9,256 bases of DNA from Angelakisella sp. (GCA_022794295.1 JAAWEO010000068.1:1-9256), one strand, 5' to 3'; counted from the first letter of the stretch, positions 1 to 6,286 are shown. Notes: a model not told the origin generated them from the letters alone. Numbers and translations: made by a program.

Positions 1-860
1 GGAATAAACTGGACTTCTTTTCCCAGAAGCTGGGACAGCTGGCAAACCGGTACCGGGCCGGGGACGCCCCCTCCTTCTTCCGCTTTCTGCGCCAGGACAC
101 CCTGGAGCTTCTCCGGGAGGTGGAGGAAAGCATCCTCTTTTCGGATAAGACTGAAAAGGTGGTGCGCATGGCTATCTACAACCTTTCCCGGTACAACGAC
201 AACGGAACCTTTCTCCAGGAGTCGGTCTCCCGGATGCTCATGCAGCTGCGGGGGGACGAGGCTCGGGAAAACTTCCTTTCCGCCCTGGAACAGCTCCTGG
301 AGCAGGAAAAGCAGCAGATCCCCGGCCAAAAGCGGGAGGACACCGCCCTGGGGGTCCTCACCCGGATCCTCCAGCGGCAGATGACCAGCGAGGAGCTGAT
401 GGCCTCCAGCTCCGACAAGCTGGAGAAGATCATCCACAGCCTTCTCTGTTCCCCCTGCAACTTCACCCCCCTCCTCCACTTTGTGCTGCCGGTGCAGTAC
501 GAAAACCTGCAATCCTTTGCCGAGATCTGGATCAATCCCAATGGCGGGGAGGACGACCGGGACCGCCCGTCCGATGCCGCCCAGGTGATCCATATGCTGC
601 TGGCCTTTGACGTGGGGGGGATCGGACGGTTCGAGCTGGAGCTCTTTGTCCGGGACAAGATGATCGACTTTTCCCTTTACTGTCCCCCGGCCTACACCAA
701 CCTGTACGGGGAGATCAAAAACGACCTGCGCCGGTGCGCCGGGGATACCGGCTACCGCTTTGGGGAGATCAAGGTGGACCGCCTGGACCGCCCCCGCTCC
801 CTCATGGACGTCTTTAAGTCCCTGCCCTATAAAAGGACAGGGGTAGACGTCAGAATCTGA
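1..860 (+). CDS. FliK-like (YlqG-type) protein, C-terminal part; 5' end outside window
   Basis: The frame is open from the first complete codon (position 3) to the TGA at 858-860, giving 285 visible residues; a GTG at 120 is in frame, but the coding sequence clearly continues upstream of it, so the true start lies outside the window. Visible residues 1-150 are helical, charged and rich in Glu, Gln and Leu. From about residue 160 to 260 the sequence resembles the C-terminal domain of the flagellar hook-length control protein FliK: 'VQYENLQSFAEIWI', then a G-x-G-x-F-E-L-E-L strand, and a closing 'AGDTGYRFGEIKVDR' segment. It ends in 'RTGVDVRI'. In known flagella FliK talks to the FlhB cytoplasmic domain to switch export substrate, and the next gene encodes just such a domain, 22 bases downstream. 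In Bacillus subtilis the ylqG-ylqH pair has the same arrangement. The FliK assignment is by pattern recognition and is moderately sure; function outside the flagellum is unknown. Confidence 0.7.
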   Translation, partial: NKLDFFSQKLGQLANRYRAGDAPSFFRFLRQDTLELLREVEESILFSDKTEKVVRMAIYNLSRYNDNGTFLQESVSRMLMQLRGDEARENFLSALEQLLEQEKQQIPGQKREDTALGVLTRILQRQMTSEELMASSSDKLEKIIHSLLCSPCNFTPLLHFVLPVQYENLQSFAEIWINPNGGEDDRDRPSDAAQVIHMLLAFDVGGIGRFELELFVRDKMIDFSLYCPPAYTNLYGEIKNDLRRCAGDTGYRFGEIKVDRLDRPRSLMDVFKSLPYKRTGVDVRI

Positions 861-882
861 AGAAAGGAGGGCTGCCGGTTTT

Positions 883-1218
883 ATGGCAAGCGGAAAGAAA
901 AGCAAGGCGGTGGCCCTGAAATACAATGTAGAGGAGGATTTGGCCCCCATTGTCATCGCCTCCGGGTATGGCGAGGTGGCGGAACGGATCATCGACGTGG
1001 CGGAGCAGCGGGGCATCCCGGTGTTCCGGGACGACAGCGCCGTTTCCCTCCTTTGCATGCTGGAGGTGGGCAGCAACGTTCCTCCGGAGCTGTACCAGGT
1101 GGTGGCCGCCATCTACTGCCAGCTCCTAAAGACCTCCTACCGGCTGAAAAACGGCCACGACCCCCTTCCCAAGGCGGAAAAGGACACCGGGGAAAACGGG
1201 GAGCAGACCCAGCAGTGA
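883..1218 (+). CDS. Stand-alone FlhB cytoplasmic-domain protein (YlqH-type)
   Basis: This 111-residue protein matches the C-terminal cytoplasmic domain of FlhB/EscU-family type III export switch proteins: 'AVALKYN' near residue 9, 'APIVIASGYGEVAERI', 'GIPVFRDDSAV', and 'VPPELYQVVAAIYCQL' near residues 66-82. Full FlhB has four membrane helices and self-cleaves at an N-P-T-H motif just before 'AVALKY'. Here the protein starts directly after that point, so the membrane part and the cleavage site are both absent. The charged tail (K/E/D/Q-rich, residues 90-111) is probably disordered. The ATG at 883 has an AAAGGAGG at 863-870, a rather long 12-base spacing. It sits between a FliK-like gene and a PilZ gene, which suggests an interaction with the former. 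It is either a soluble partner of FliK-like proteins or a modulator of a resident FlhB; the family is uncharacterised as far as I know. Confidence 0.88.
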   Translation: MASGKKSKAVALKYNVEEDLAPIVIASGYGEVAERIIDVAEQRGIPVFRDDSAVSLLCMLEVGSNVPPELYQVVAAIYCQLLKTSYRLKNGHDPLPKAEKDTGENGEQTQQ

Positions 1219-1260
1219 CATTGTTGTCAGATAAAAAGAAGGACAAAGGGGTAATTTGTT

Positions 1261-1905
1261 ATGCAGCTGAGTGAATGCAACGGATGCGTCTGTGAGATAA
1301 AAAGCGTTACCAACAATCTGATCGCAACGGGCACTGTCCGGGTGCTGCCGGAGGAGGAGCACCTTCTGGAGGTCCAGGACAGCGGCGGGCACCTGCCCTC
1401 CCTGGGGCTGGATACCAAGGTGAAGCTGATCATCCACCTGCCCCAGGGGCTCCATGTCCTGGCGGCCCGGGTGTATATCTCCACCGAAAAATTCCTGCGG
1501 GTCCGGGACCTGGAAAGCTACGCCGAGTACGAAAAGCGCCGCTTCTTCCGCCTGGCTATTGACCACAGCGCCACCCTGATGCCCCCTTCCGGCATGAAGG
1601 ACAAAAACGGCACCCGCCTGCCCTACCGTATCCCCATCCGGGTGCGGGATCTCAGCCTTTGCGGGCTGATGTTTGTCTCTAACCGGGAGTTTTCGGTAGG
1701 GGATGAAATGCGCATCACCATGACCATGGTGAACAACGAAATGGAGGTCCTGAACATCGCCGTCCGCCGCCCCATCCCCTGGGAGGAGCCCGGGGAGTGG
1801 GCCTATGGCTGCGAGATCCTCCGCCTTTCCTCCCACGGGGAACAGCGCTTGAACGCCTATATGCTGGAGCAGCAGCAGATCCAGATCAGAAAAAGCCGCA
1901 GATAA
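1261..1905 (+). CDS. PilZ-domain c-di-GMP receptor protein (YcgR-like layout)
   Basis: The 214-residue protein has the two signature motifs of PilZ domains: an R-x-x-x-R at residues 93-97 (RRFFR) and a D-x-S-x-x-G at 130-135 (DLSLCG), which in known PilZ proteins together wrap around the c-di-GMP dimer. Residues 1-85 form a beta-rich N-terminal region ending 'STEKFLRVRDLESY', similar to the YcgR-N type domain that precedes PilZ in flagellar brake proteins. The C-terminus (about 190-214) is a Gln/Arg-rich helix. No membrane segment or signal peptide is visible. The start at 1261 has an AGGGG about nine bases upstream; the gap from the preceding gene is 42 bases without a convincing promoter. 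It is likely cotranscribed with the FlhB-domain and FtsA-like genes, so binding of c-di-GMP could control that machinery. Ligand binding is inferred from motif intactness; the target is unknown. Confidence 0.9.
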   Translation: MQLSECNGCVCEIKSVTNNLIATGTVRVLPEEEHLLEVQDSGGHLPSLGLDTKVKLIIHLPQGLHVLAARVYISTEKFLRVRDLESYAEYEKRRFFRLAIDHSATLMPPSGMKDKNGTRLPYRIPIRVRDLSLCGLMFVSNREFSVGDEMRITMTMVNNEMEVLNIAVRRPIPWEEPGEWAYGCEILRLSSHGEQRLNAYMLEQQQIQIRKSRR

Positions 1906-1910
1906 ATAAA

Positions 1911-1917
1911 GGGAGGG
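1911..1917 (+). promoter_or_regulatory. Shine-Dalgarno site fixing the FtsA-like start
   Basis: GGGAGGG lies seven bases before the ATG at 1925. It favours that start over the in-frame ATG at 2021, which sits immediately before the conserved actin-fold strand. The first 32 residues, a basic Lys/Arg/Pro-rich tail, are therefore probably translated. Confidence 0.7.
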
Positions 1918-1924
1918 AAGTGCC

Positions 1925-4048
1925 ATGAGGAGCAAGGGGGGAGCCAAGGGCCGGGCGCCCAAAAAGACCGGGGAGCCAAAGCCCCGCCAGCCCCGGCAGA
2001 AAGCGCCCCAGGGGAAGGATATGCTCTTTATCCTGGATATCGGCACCCGCAGCGTCATCGGTGTGGCCGGCCGGCTCCGGGACGAGATGCTGGAGGTCCT
2101 CTGTGTGGAATCGGCGGAGCACTCCCAGCGGGCGGTGGTGGATGGTCAGATCGAGGACATCGAGCAGACCGCCCGTATTGCCGGACTGGTAAAGGACCGG
2201 ATGGAGCAGAAGCTGAACGTGGCCTTCCAGGAGGTCCATGTGGCCGCCGCCGGTCGGGTGCTGAAAACCGGCCGGGTATGCTGCGAAATGGAGCTGGACG
2301 ACCAAAAGGCTATTGGCACCAAGGAGCTGGCCGCCCTGGAATCCACCGGGGTCCAGCGGGCCTACCAGGAGCTGCTGGGGAGCCTTGCCGAGGGGGACCC
2401 CACCGACTTTTGCAGTGTGGGCCACACCATTGTGGGGTACCAGCTGGACGGGTACTCCTTTTCCACCCTCACCGGGCACCGGGGAAAGCTGGCGGGCATC
2501 GACCTGATCGCCACCTTCCTGCCCAGCGAGGTGGTGGAAAGCCTTTACACCACCATGTCCATGCTGGGCCTTTCCATTGCCAGCATGACCCTGGAGCCCA
2601 TTGCCGCCATGAACGCCGTGGTCCCCCGGGAGCTTCGCCTGCTGAACATCGCCCTGGTGGATGTGGGGGCGGGGACAAGCGATATTGCCGTGGCGGACAA
2701 GGGCAGTGTCTGCGGCTACACTATGGCTACAGTGGCCGGGGACGAGGTCACCGAGCGGCTGATGCAGGAGTATCTCATCGACTTTGAGACCGCGGAGCAG
2801 ATGAAGTTCTCGGTCAGCGCCGGGGAGGATTCCTTCCAGTACGCCGACGTCCTGGGGTTCCCCTACACCGTCTCCCGGGAGGATATTCTGGAGCGCATCC
2901 GCCCCACCGTCAACGGACTGGCGGAAAAGATCGCCCAGGGCATTCTATCCATTAACGAGGTCCCCCCCAAGGCGGTGTTTATGGTGGGGGGCGGCAGCCG
3001 CACCCCGGAGCTTTGCCAACGGGTGGCAGAGGCCCTGGGCATTGAGGAAAACAAGGTCGCCATTGGCGGCAACAATTATATGAAGCGGCAGATCACTGCC
3101 GATACCCGGTATCTCAGCGCCGAGTATGCCACCCCCATCGGCATTGCTGTGACAGCCATGACCCTGGGGGGCGGGGAAAACTTCGCCGTCACCCTCAACG
3201 GCTCCCGGCTCCAGCTGCTGGGCAAGGCCATGACGGTAATGGAGGCCCTCCGCCGGGGGGGCTTCCAGTATGGGCAGATCATGGGCCGCTCCGGAAAGAA
3301 TGTGGTCCTGGAATACAATGGCGCCCGGCGCATTGTCCGGGGGGGCCTCCCCTCCCTGGCGGAAATCCGGGTAAACGGGGAGCTGGCCGGTCTTTCCACC
3401 CTCCTCCAGGCGGGGGATCAGATCGCCTTTCTTCCCGCCGCCGACGGGGAGGACGCTGCCCCCACCATTCAAAGCCTGGCGGAGGACTGGGCTCCCTTCC
3501 AGGTGGAGCTGTTCGGACAGCCCGCCGACGCCGGGACCCGGGCCTGGCTCAACGGCATCCCCGCCGACGGGGATCAGCCGGTGGTCCAGGGGGACCAGGT
3601 CCAGGTGAAGCAGGTGGATACCCTGGGGGAGCTGCTGCGCTCCATGGGCTTTTCCGGCTGGGAGGAGGGGCTTACCATCAACGGGAGCCTGGCGATAGGC
3701 CCCGACCAGAGGCTCTCCCCCGGGGATGTCATCGGCCTGGGGCTGGATACCCCCGCACCCGCCCCGGAGGTCCCCCCACCCCCCAGGCCTGCTGCGGCAG
3801 CTCCTGCTCCCGGCTCCGTTCCGGAGCGTCCCGCCCTCCGGGTGGTGCTCAATGGCAGGGAGCGGAGCCTTCCCCCCAAGGAGGACGGGAGCTGGTACCA
3901 GCTTTTTGATCTGCTGAACTTTGTGGATATCGACCCCAACGACCCCCAGGGGGAGATCGTGGTGACCCGGAACGGGGCCCCCGCCTCCTATTTGGAGCCC
4001 CTCCAGAACGGGGACCAGGTGGAGATCCACTGGGCAGAGGAGCGGTAG
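1925..4048 (+). CDS. FtsA/PilM-like actin-fold ATPase with long C-terminal extension
   Basis: The 707-residue protein carries the actin/HSP70-fold nucleotide site: phosphate-1 loop 'DIGTRSVIG' at residues 38-46, phosphate-2 loop 'VDVGAGTSDIAV' at 245-256, and adenosine loop 'VGGGSRTPEL' at 354-363. The region between about 60 and 200 fits the SHS2/1C subdomain that distinguishes FtsA and PilM from other actin homologues. FtsA is usually about 400-450 residues; here about 285 extra residues follow. They contain an area near 418-505 with short 'NG' turns and 'LLQAGDQIAFLP', a similar stretch at 524-605, a Pro/Ala linker at 608-634, and a last module (635-705) ending 'LQNGDQVEIHW'; these recall beta-grasp (ThiS/MoaD/SLBB-like) folds. 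The usual C-terminal membrane-binding helix of FtsA is not seen. The basic N-terminal tail is also unusual. Six bases separate it from the membrane-protein gene, suggesting coupled translation. It is more likely a paralogue serving this cluster than the division FtsA, since ftsZ is not adjacent. Confidence 0.85.
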   Translation: MRSKGGAKGRAPKKTGEPKPRQPRQKAPQGKDMLFILDIGTRSVIGVAGRLRDEMLEVLCVESAEHSQRAVVDGQIEDIEQTARIAGLVKDRMEQKLNVAFQEVHVAAAGRVLKTGRVCCEMELDDQKAIGTKELAALESTGVQRAYQELLGSLAEGDPTDFCSVGHTIVGYQLDGYSFSTLTGHRGKLAGIDLIATFLPSEVVESLYTTMSMLGLSIASMTLEPIAAMNAVVPRELRLLNIALVDVGAGTSDIAVADKGSVCGYTMATVAGDEVTERLMQEYLIDFETAEQMKFSVSAGEDSFQYADVLGFPYTVSREDILERIRPTVNGLAEKIAQGILSINEVPPKAVFMVGGGSRTPELCQRVAEALGIEENKVAIGGNNYMKRQITADTRYLSAEYATPIGIAVTAMTLGGGENFAVTLNGSRLQLLGKAMTVMEALRRGGFQYGQIMGRSGKNVVLEYNGARRIVRGGLPSLAEIRVNGELAGLSTLLQAGDQIAFLPAADGEDAAPTIQSLAEDWAPFQVELFGQPADAGTRAWLNGIPADGDQPVVQGDQVQVKQVDTLGELLRSMGFSGWEEGLTINGSLAIGPDQRLSPGDVIGLGLDTPAPAPEVPPPPRPAAAAPAPGSVPERPALRVVLNGRERSLPPKEDGSWYQLFDLLNFVDIDPNDPQGEIVVTRNGAPASYLEPLQNGDQVEIHWAEER

Positions 4049-4054
4049 CCATTT

Positions 4055-4576
4055 ATGGCAGTCCGAAAGGAAAACGGGGAGAAACGCCCCCCCTGGAGCA
4101 CCAGGTTTACCCTGGTCAGCTACCTTTGCACCCTGGCCTTTGCCGGGTTTCTGCTGTGGATGGTCCTGCCGGGGACCCTTTACCAAAGCGGGGGGCTGGA
4201 GAAGATCCCCCTCCCTTACCTGGTGCTGGAGCTGCCGGTGGATTCCGCCGGGGCAGGGGACAGCCCCCTGGCCGCTTCCCTCCAGGGGGAGGAGCCGGCG
4301 CCCCCTCACGACGCCATCATGAAAAAAAAACGGATGACCCCGGAGGAATACCTTCGGTGGCTGAAGCGGTGGACCTGGAAGGGAGAGCACCTGATCCGGC
4401 GGCACAAGGGGGAGGAGTACGAGATCTACTATATCCCCGCCGCCCCGGGAACCACCCGGATCCCCCTGCCGGTGGGGTATGAATACCGCCTTTCCGGCAA
4501 CGGGGAGGACGGGTTTGTGGTCACCGCCTGGAAGAAAAAGGAGCCGGGACTGGTGGAAGCATTCTTTACCAACTGA
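4055..4576 (+). CDS. Single-pass membrane protein of unknown function
   Basis: I do not recognise this 173-residue protein. A basic N-terminus (residues 1-17) is followed by one hydrophobic helix at about 18-38, which predicts an N-in, C-out topology. Residues 60-88 are a low-complexity linker rich in Ala, Gly and Pro. A compact, basic, aromatic C-terminal domain follows (about 92-173), containing 'EEYLRWLKRW', 'GEEYEIYYIP' and 'GYEYRLSGNGEDGFVVTAW'. The start ATG at 4055 lies six bases after the FtsA-like stop, with AGAGGAG at 4036-4042 inside the end of that gene, so translation is probably coupled. A tract of nine A residues (4322-4330) falls at the linker/domain boundary, which is odd for such GC-rich DNA. 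Its position suggests it could anchor the cytoplasmic FtsA-like protein to the membrane, as PilN does for PilM, but there is no sequence evidence of homology to PilN. Confidence 0.75.
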   Translation: MAVRKENGEKRPPWSTRFTLVSYLCTLAFAGFLLWMVLPGTLYQSGGLEKIPLPYLVLELPVDSAGAGDSPLAASLQGEEPAPPHDAIMKKKRMTPEEYLRWLKRWTWKGEHLIRRHKGEEYEIYYIPAAPGTTRIPLPVGYEYRLSGNGEDGFVVTAWKKKEPGLVEAFFTN

Positions 4577-4610
4577 AATGCTGTGGAACAGCTTGACATC
4601 GGCCGATACA

Positions 4611-4620
4611 GGAAAGAAGG
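4611..4620 (+). promoter_or_regulatory. Ribosome binding site deciding the FliD-like start
   Basis: GGAAAGAAGG precedes the ATG at 4629 by eight bases. An in-frame ATG at 4479 would overlap the preceding gene by about 100 bases and add 50 residues of unlikely composition, so 4629 is preferred. Confidence 0.75.
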
Positions 4621-4628
4621 GAATCATT

Positions 4629-5981
4629 ATGCAGGTCAACGCGGCAAATCTGTTCTTGTTGGACAGGGCAAACCAATCCAAAACCAATGGGATCTTTACG
4701 GGGTATGCCCGGGCGAACAACCAGCGGCTGGTCCAGCTTTTTGACCGGACCCTGGCCGGAAGCGATTCCGTCCGGAGGAACCAGGCGGTCCAGGAGACCA
4801 TGGGGCTGAATCCCCCCCTGGTGACCACCATTTCCCCCACCCGGCCCAAGGTCCTCTCCTTTGAGGACAGCGCCTTCCTGAAAAACTACCGGAACAATAT
4901 GCTGGACCTCCAGACCACCGCTGCACGGGTCCAGAGCGGGGAGAGGACAGGGGAGACCCTGGCCGCCATCTCCTCCGACCCTGCTGTGGCCGAGGCCCGG
5001 GGGAAGCTGGAGGCTGCCGCCGACCAGTACACCGTCCGGGTGGAGCAGCTGGCCTCCGGCCAGGTGAGCCAGTCCGCCCCCCTTAGGGCGGAGGACCCTA
5101 TGCCCACCGCCAGCGGCTCCCTGCACCTGGAGACCTCCAAGGGGAAGTTCGACTTCTTCATGACCGGGGCGGGGATGGAAAACAACCGGGAGATGCTGGA
5201 AAGCTTTGCTGCCAAGCTGAACTCCCGGGATACCGGCGTCACCGCCGCCGTGGCGGAGGACGGCGAGGGCCAGGTCTCCCTGCGGCTGGAAAACAGCGCC
5301 GGGGAGCGGGGTAGCTTTGCCGTCAGCGGCACCCTGTCCAAACGGCTGGCACTCCGGACCACCCAGGAGGCCGGGGAGCAGGAGGCGGTGTACACCGTCC
5401 AGAAGAACGGCGGCCAGGAGGAACGGTTTACCTCCGGGGAAAATACCGTAAAGGTGGATGACAAGATCACCCTGAAGCTGAAGGGGGAGGGCACCACCCA
5501 GATCACCGCTGCCACCGACTTTTTGGAGGGAGTGGCGGACAATCTGGCCATTCTGGTGGACAAATACAACAGCACCCGGGATTTCCTAGCCCGCAACGGC
5601 GAAAACCGCCAGGGAGTCCAGAACCAGCTCCGGCGCATCACCACCCAGCACGTCCCGGAAAAGTCCATGGACCTGATCGGGGTCACCGCCCAAAAGGACG
5701 GGAGCTACACCTTTGACCGGGAGGCCTTTCTCCGCCAGGCCAGACGCACCCCCGACCTGGTTAACAGCATTGTGGAGGATTTCTCCCGGGGGATCCAGAA
5801 CGACGCCCGCCAGGGGATGAAGGAGAGCTCCGGCAGTCTGGTGGGACCGGTGGAGTACGGCCGCCGGATGGCAGAGACCCAGCAGAACCCCATTAACGTC
5901 CTGAGCACCTACAGCAAAAACGGGGCCTACAACCTGATGAACCTTTACGCCGCCGGGGTGCTTATGAACCTGAATGTATAG
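4629..5981 (+). CDS. FliD-like flagellar filament-cap-related protein
   Basis: Starting from 4629 the protein has 450 residues. Several stretches match FliD (hook-associated protein 2): 'YTVRVEQLASGQVSQSAPL' at 134-152 in the FliD_N style; a coil-to-strand region around 255-290 with 'FTSGENTVKVDDKITLKLKG'; 'FLEGVADNLAILVDKYNST' at 298-316; and 'LIGVTAQKDGSYTFDREAFL' with 'TPDLVNSIV' at 349-382, which is the FliD C-terminal pattern. It closes on an amphipathic 'NLYAAGVLMNLNV', reminiscent of the packing helices of flagellin-family proteins. The first about 120 residues do not show the usual 'SGLD(T/S)' opening of FliD. No signal peptide is visible, consistent with type III-style export rather than Sec. 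No flagellin, fliS or fliW flanks it; its neighbours are an unknown membrane protein and an FtsA-like ATPase. It may be the exported subunit or cap of the cluster's machine, or a divergent true FliD. Confidence 0.75.
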   Translation: MQVNAANLFLLDRANQSKTNGIFTGYARANNQRLVQLFDRTLAGSDSVRRNQAVQETMGLNPPLVTTISPTRPKVLSFEDSAFLKNYRNNMLDLQTTAARVQSGERTGETLAAISSDPAVAEARGKLEAAADQYTVRVEQLASGQVSQSAPLRAEDPMPTASGSLHLETSKGKFDFFMTGAGMENNREMLESFAAKLNSRDTGVTAAVAEDGEGQVSLRLENSAGERGSFAVSGTLSKRLALRTTQEAGEQEAVYTVQKNGGQEERFTSGENTVKVDDKITLKLKGEGTTQITAATDFLEGVADNLAILVDKYNSTRDFLARNGENRQGVQNQLRRITTQHVPEKSMDLIGVTAQKDGSYTFDREAFLRQARRTPDLVNSIVEDFSRGIQNDARQGMKESSGSLVGPVEYGRRMAETQQNPINVLSTYSKNGAYNLMNLYAAGVLMNLNV

Positions 5982-6046
5982 AAGTTGATCTTTACCTCCC
6001 TGCGCGCTGTTTAAATGCAGGTTCTAAATTTCAAGACACGGTAGAA

Positions 6047-6077
6047 GGGGCTCCCGCCTTTCGGCGGGGGCCCCTTT
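6047..6077 (+). terminator. Intrinsic terminator for the + strand gene cluster
   Basis: A 12-bp stem (6047-6058 with 6063-6074, one G-T wobble, loop TTTC) is followed by TTT. It lies 65 bases after the stop of the FliD-like gene and ends the co-directional run. Confidence 0.8.
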
Positions 6078-6090
6078 GTGCGTAGCGAAG

Positions 6091-6119
6091 AAAAGTCCCC
6101 CTCCCGGCGGGAGGGGGAC
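6091..6119 (-). terminator. Intrinsic terminator for minus-strand transcripts
   Basis: A perfect 11-bp inverted repeat (6095-6105 with 6109-6119, 3-base loop) is followed on the minus strand by TTTT (6091-6094). It would stop transcripts of the ncRNA candidate and of the DUF1292 gene before they run into the + strand cluster. Confidence 0.75.
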
Positions 6120-6129
6120 GGAAATTCGG

Positions 6130-6274
6130 AAAAAGCCGCGGTGCCGGCGAACCGGGTGATAAAACCCGTCTTGCGACAGGTGGGTGCCCGCCCTGCGCTT
6201 CACGCTCCCTTCGTCCGGTCTGAAGGCCGGGAGGTCTGCAATCCACTTCGGAGTCAAGGCTCCCGTAATATAAG
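6130..6274 (-). ncRNA. Structured ncRNA candidate, 6S-like
   Basis: No good reading frame covers this 355-base gap between genes, yet it is rich in nested complementary segments on the minus strand. Reading 5' to 3' on that strand: CUUG (6258-6255) can pair with CAAG (6173-6170); GUGG (6246-6243) with CCAC (6183-6180); CUCCC (6233-6229) with GGGAG (6209-6205). Unpaired bulges separate these, giving a long interrupted rod. Near the 3' end, GGGU/ACCC (6167-6164 with 6157-6154) and a CCGG-UUCG-CCGG hairpin (6155-6144) precede a UUUUU (6134-6130). The motif GGGCACCCACCU (6190-6179 region) is one I associate with bacterial 6S RNAs, and a TATAAT box sits just upstream. 6S RNA sequesters sigma-A holoenzyme in stationary phase. 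If the RNA ends at the next terminator (6091) it would be about 184 nt, the usual 6S length. The 3' end and the family are inferences; another structured RNA or a leader is possible. Confidence 0.45.
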
Positions 6275-6280
6275 TGTTGG

Positions 6281-6286
6281 ATTATA
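6281..6286 (-). promoter_or_regulatory. -10 box for the ncRNA candidate
   Basis: A perfect TATAAT on the minus strand inside a local AT-rich patch places a start near 6274. No good -35 is seen at 17 bases (CGGTGT); TTGATT at 6303-6298 is only 11 bases away, which is too close. Confidence 0.45.

Noticed and set aside
1126..2058. A 310-codon minus-strand frame opposite the PilZ gene
   Set aside because: Same cause: a shadow of G/C-biased codons. The + strand PilZ gene has clear motifs and a ribosome binding site.
4593..4598. A perfect TTGACA before the FliD-like gene as a sigma-A -35
   Set aside because: No TATAAT-like hexamer is found 16-18 bases downstream; that place is the ribosome binding site.
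4479..4628. An N-terminal extension of the FliD-like protein from the ATG at 4479
   Set aside because: It would overlap the membrane-protein gene, its composition is Trp/Arg/Pro-rich as in out-of-frame translation, and a good ribosome binding site precedes the ATG at 4629.
2945..4849. A 634-codon open frame on the minus strand opposite the FtsA-like gene
   Set aside because: It is antisense to three well-supported genes, spans their boundaries, has low-complexity Gly/Pro/His-rich composition, and arises from the G/C-rich third positions of the + strand codons.
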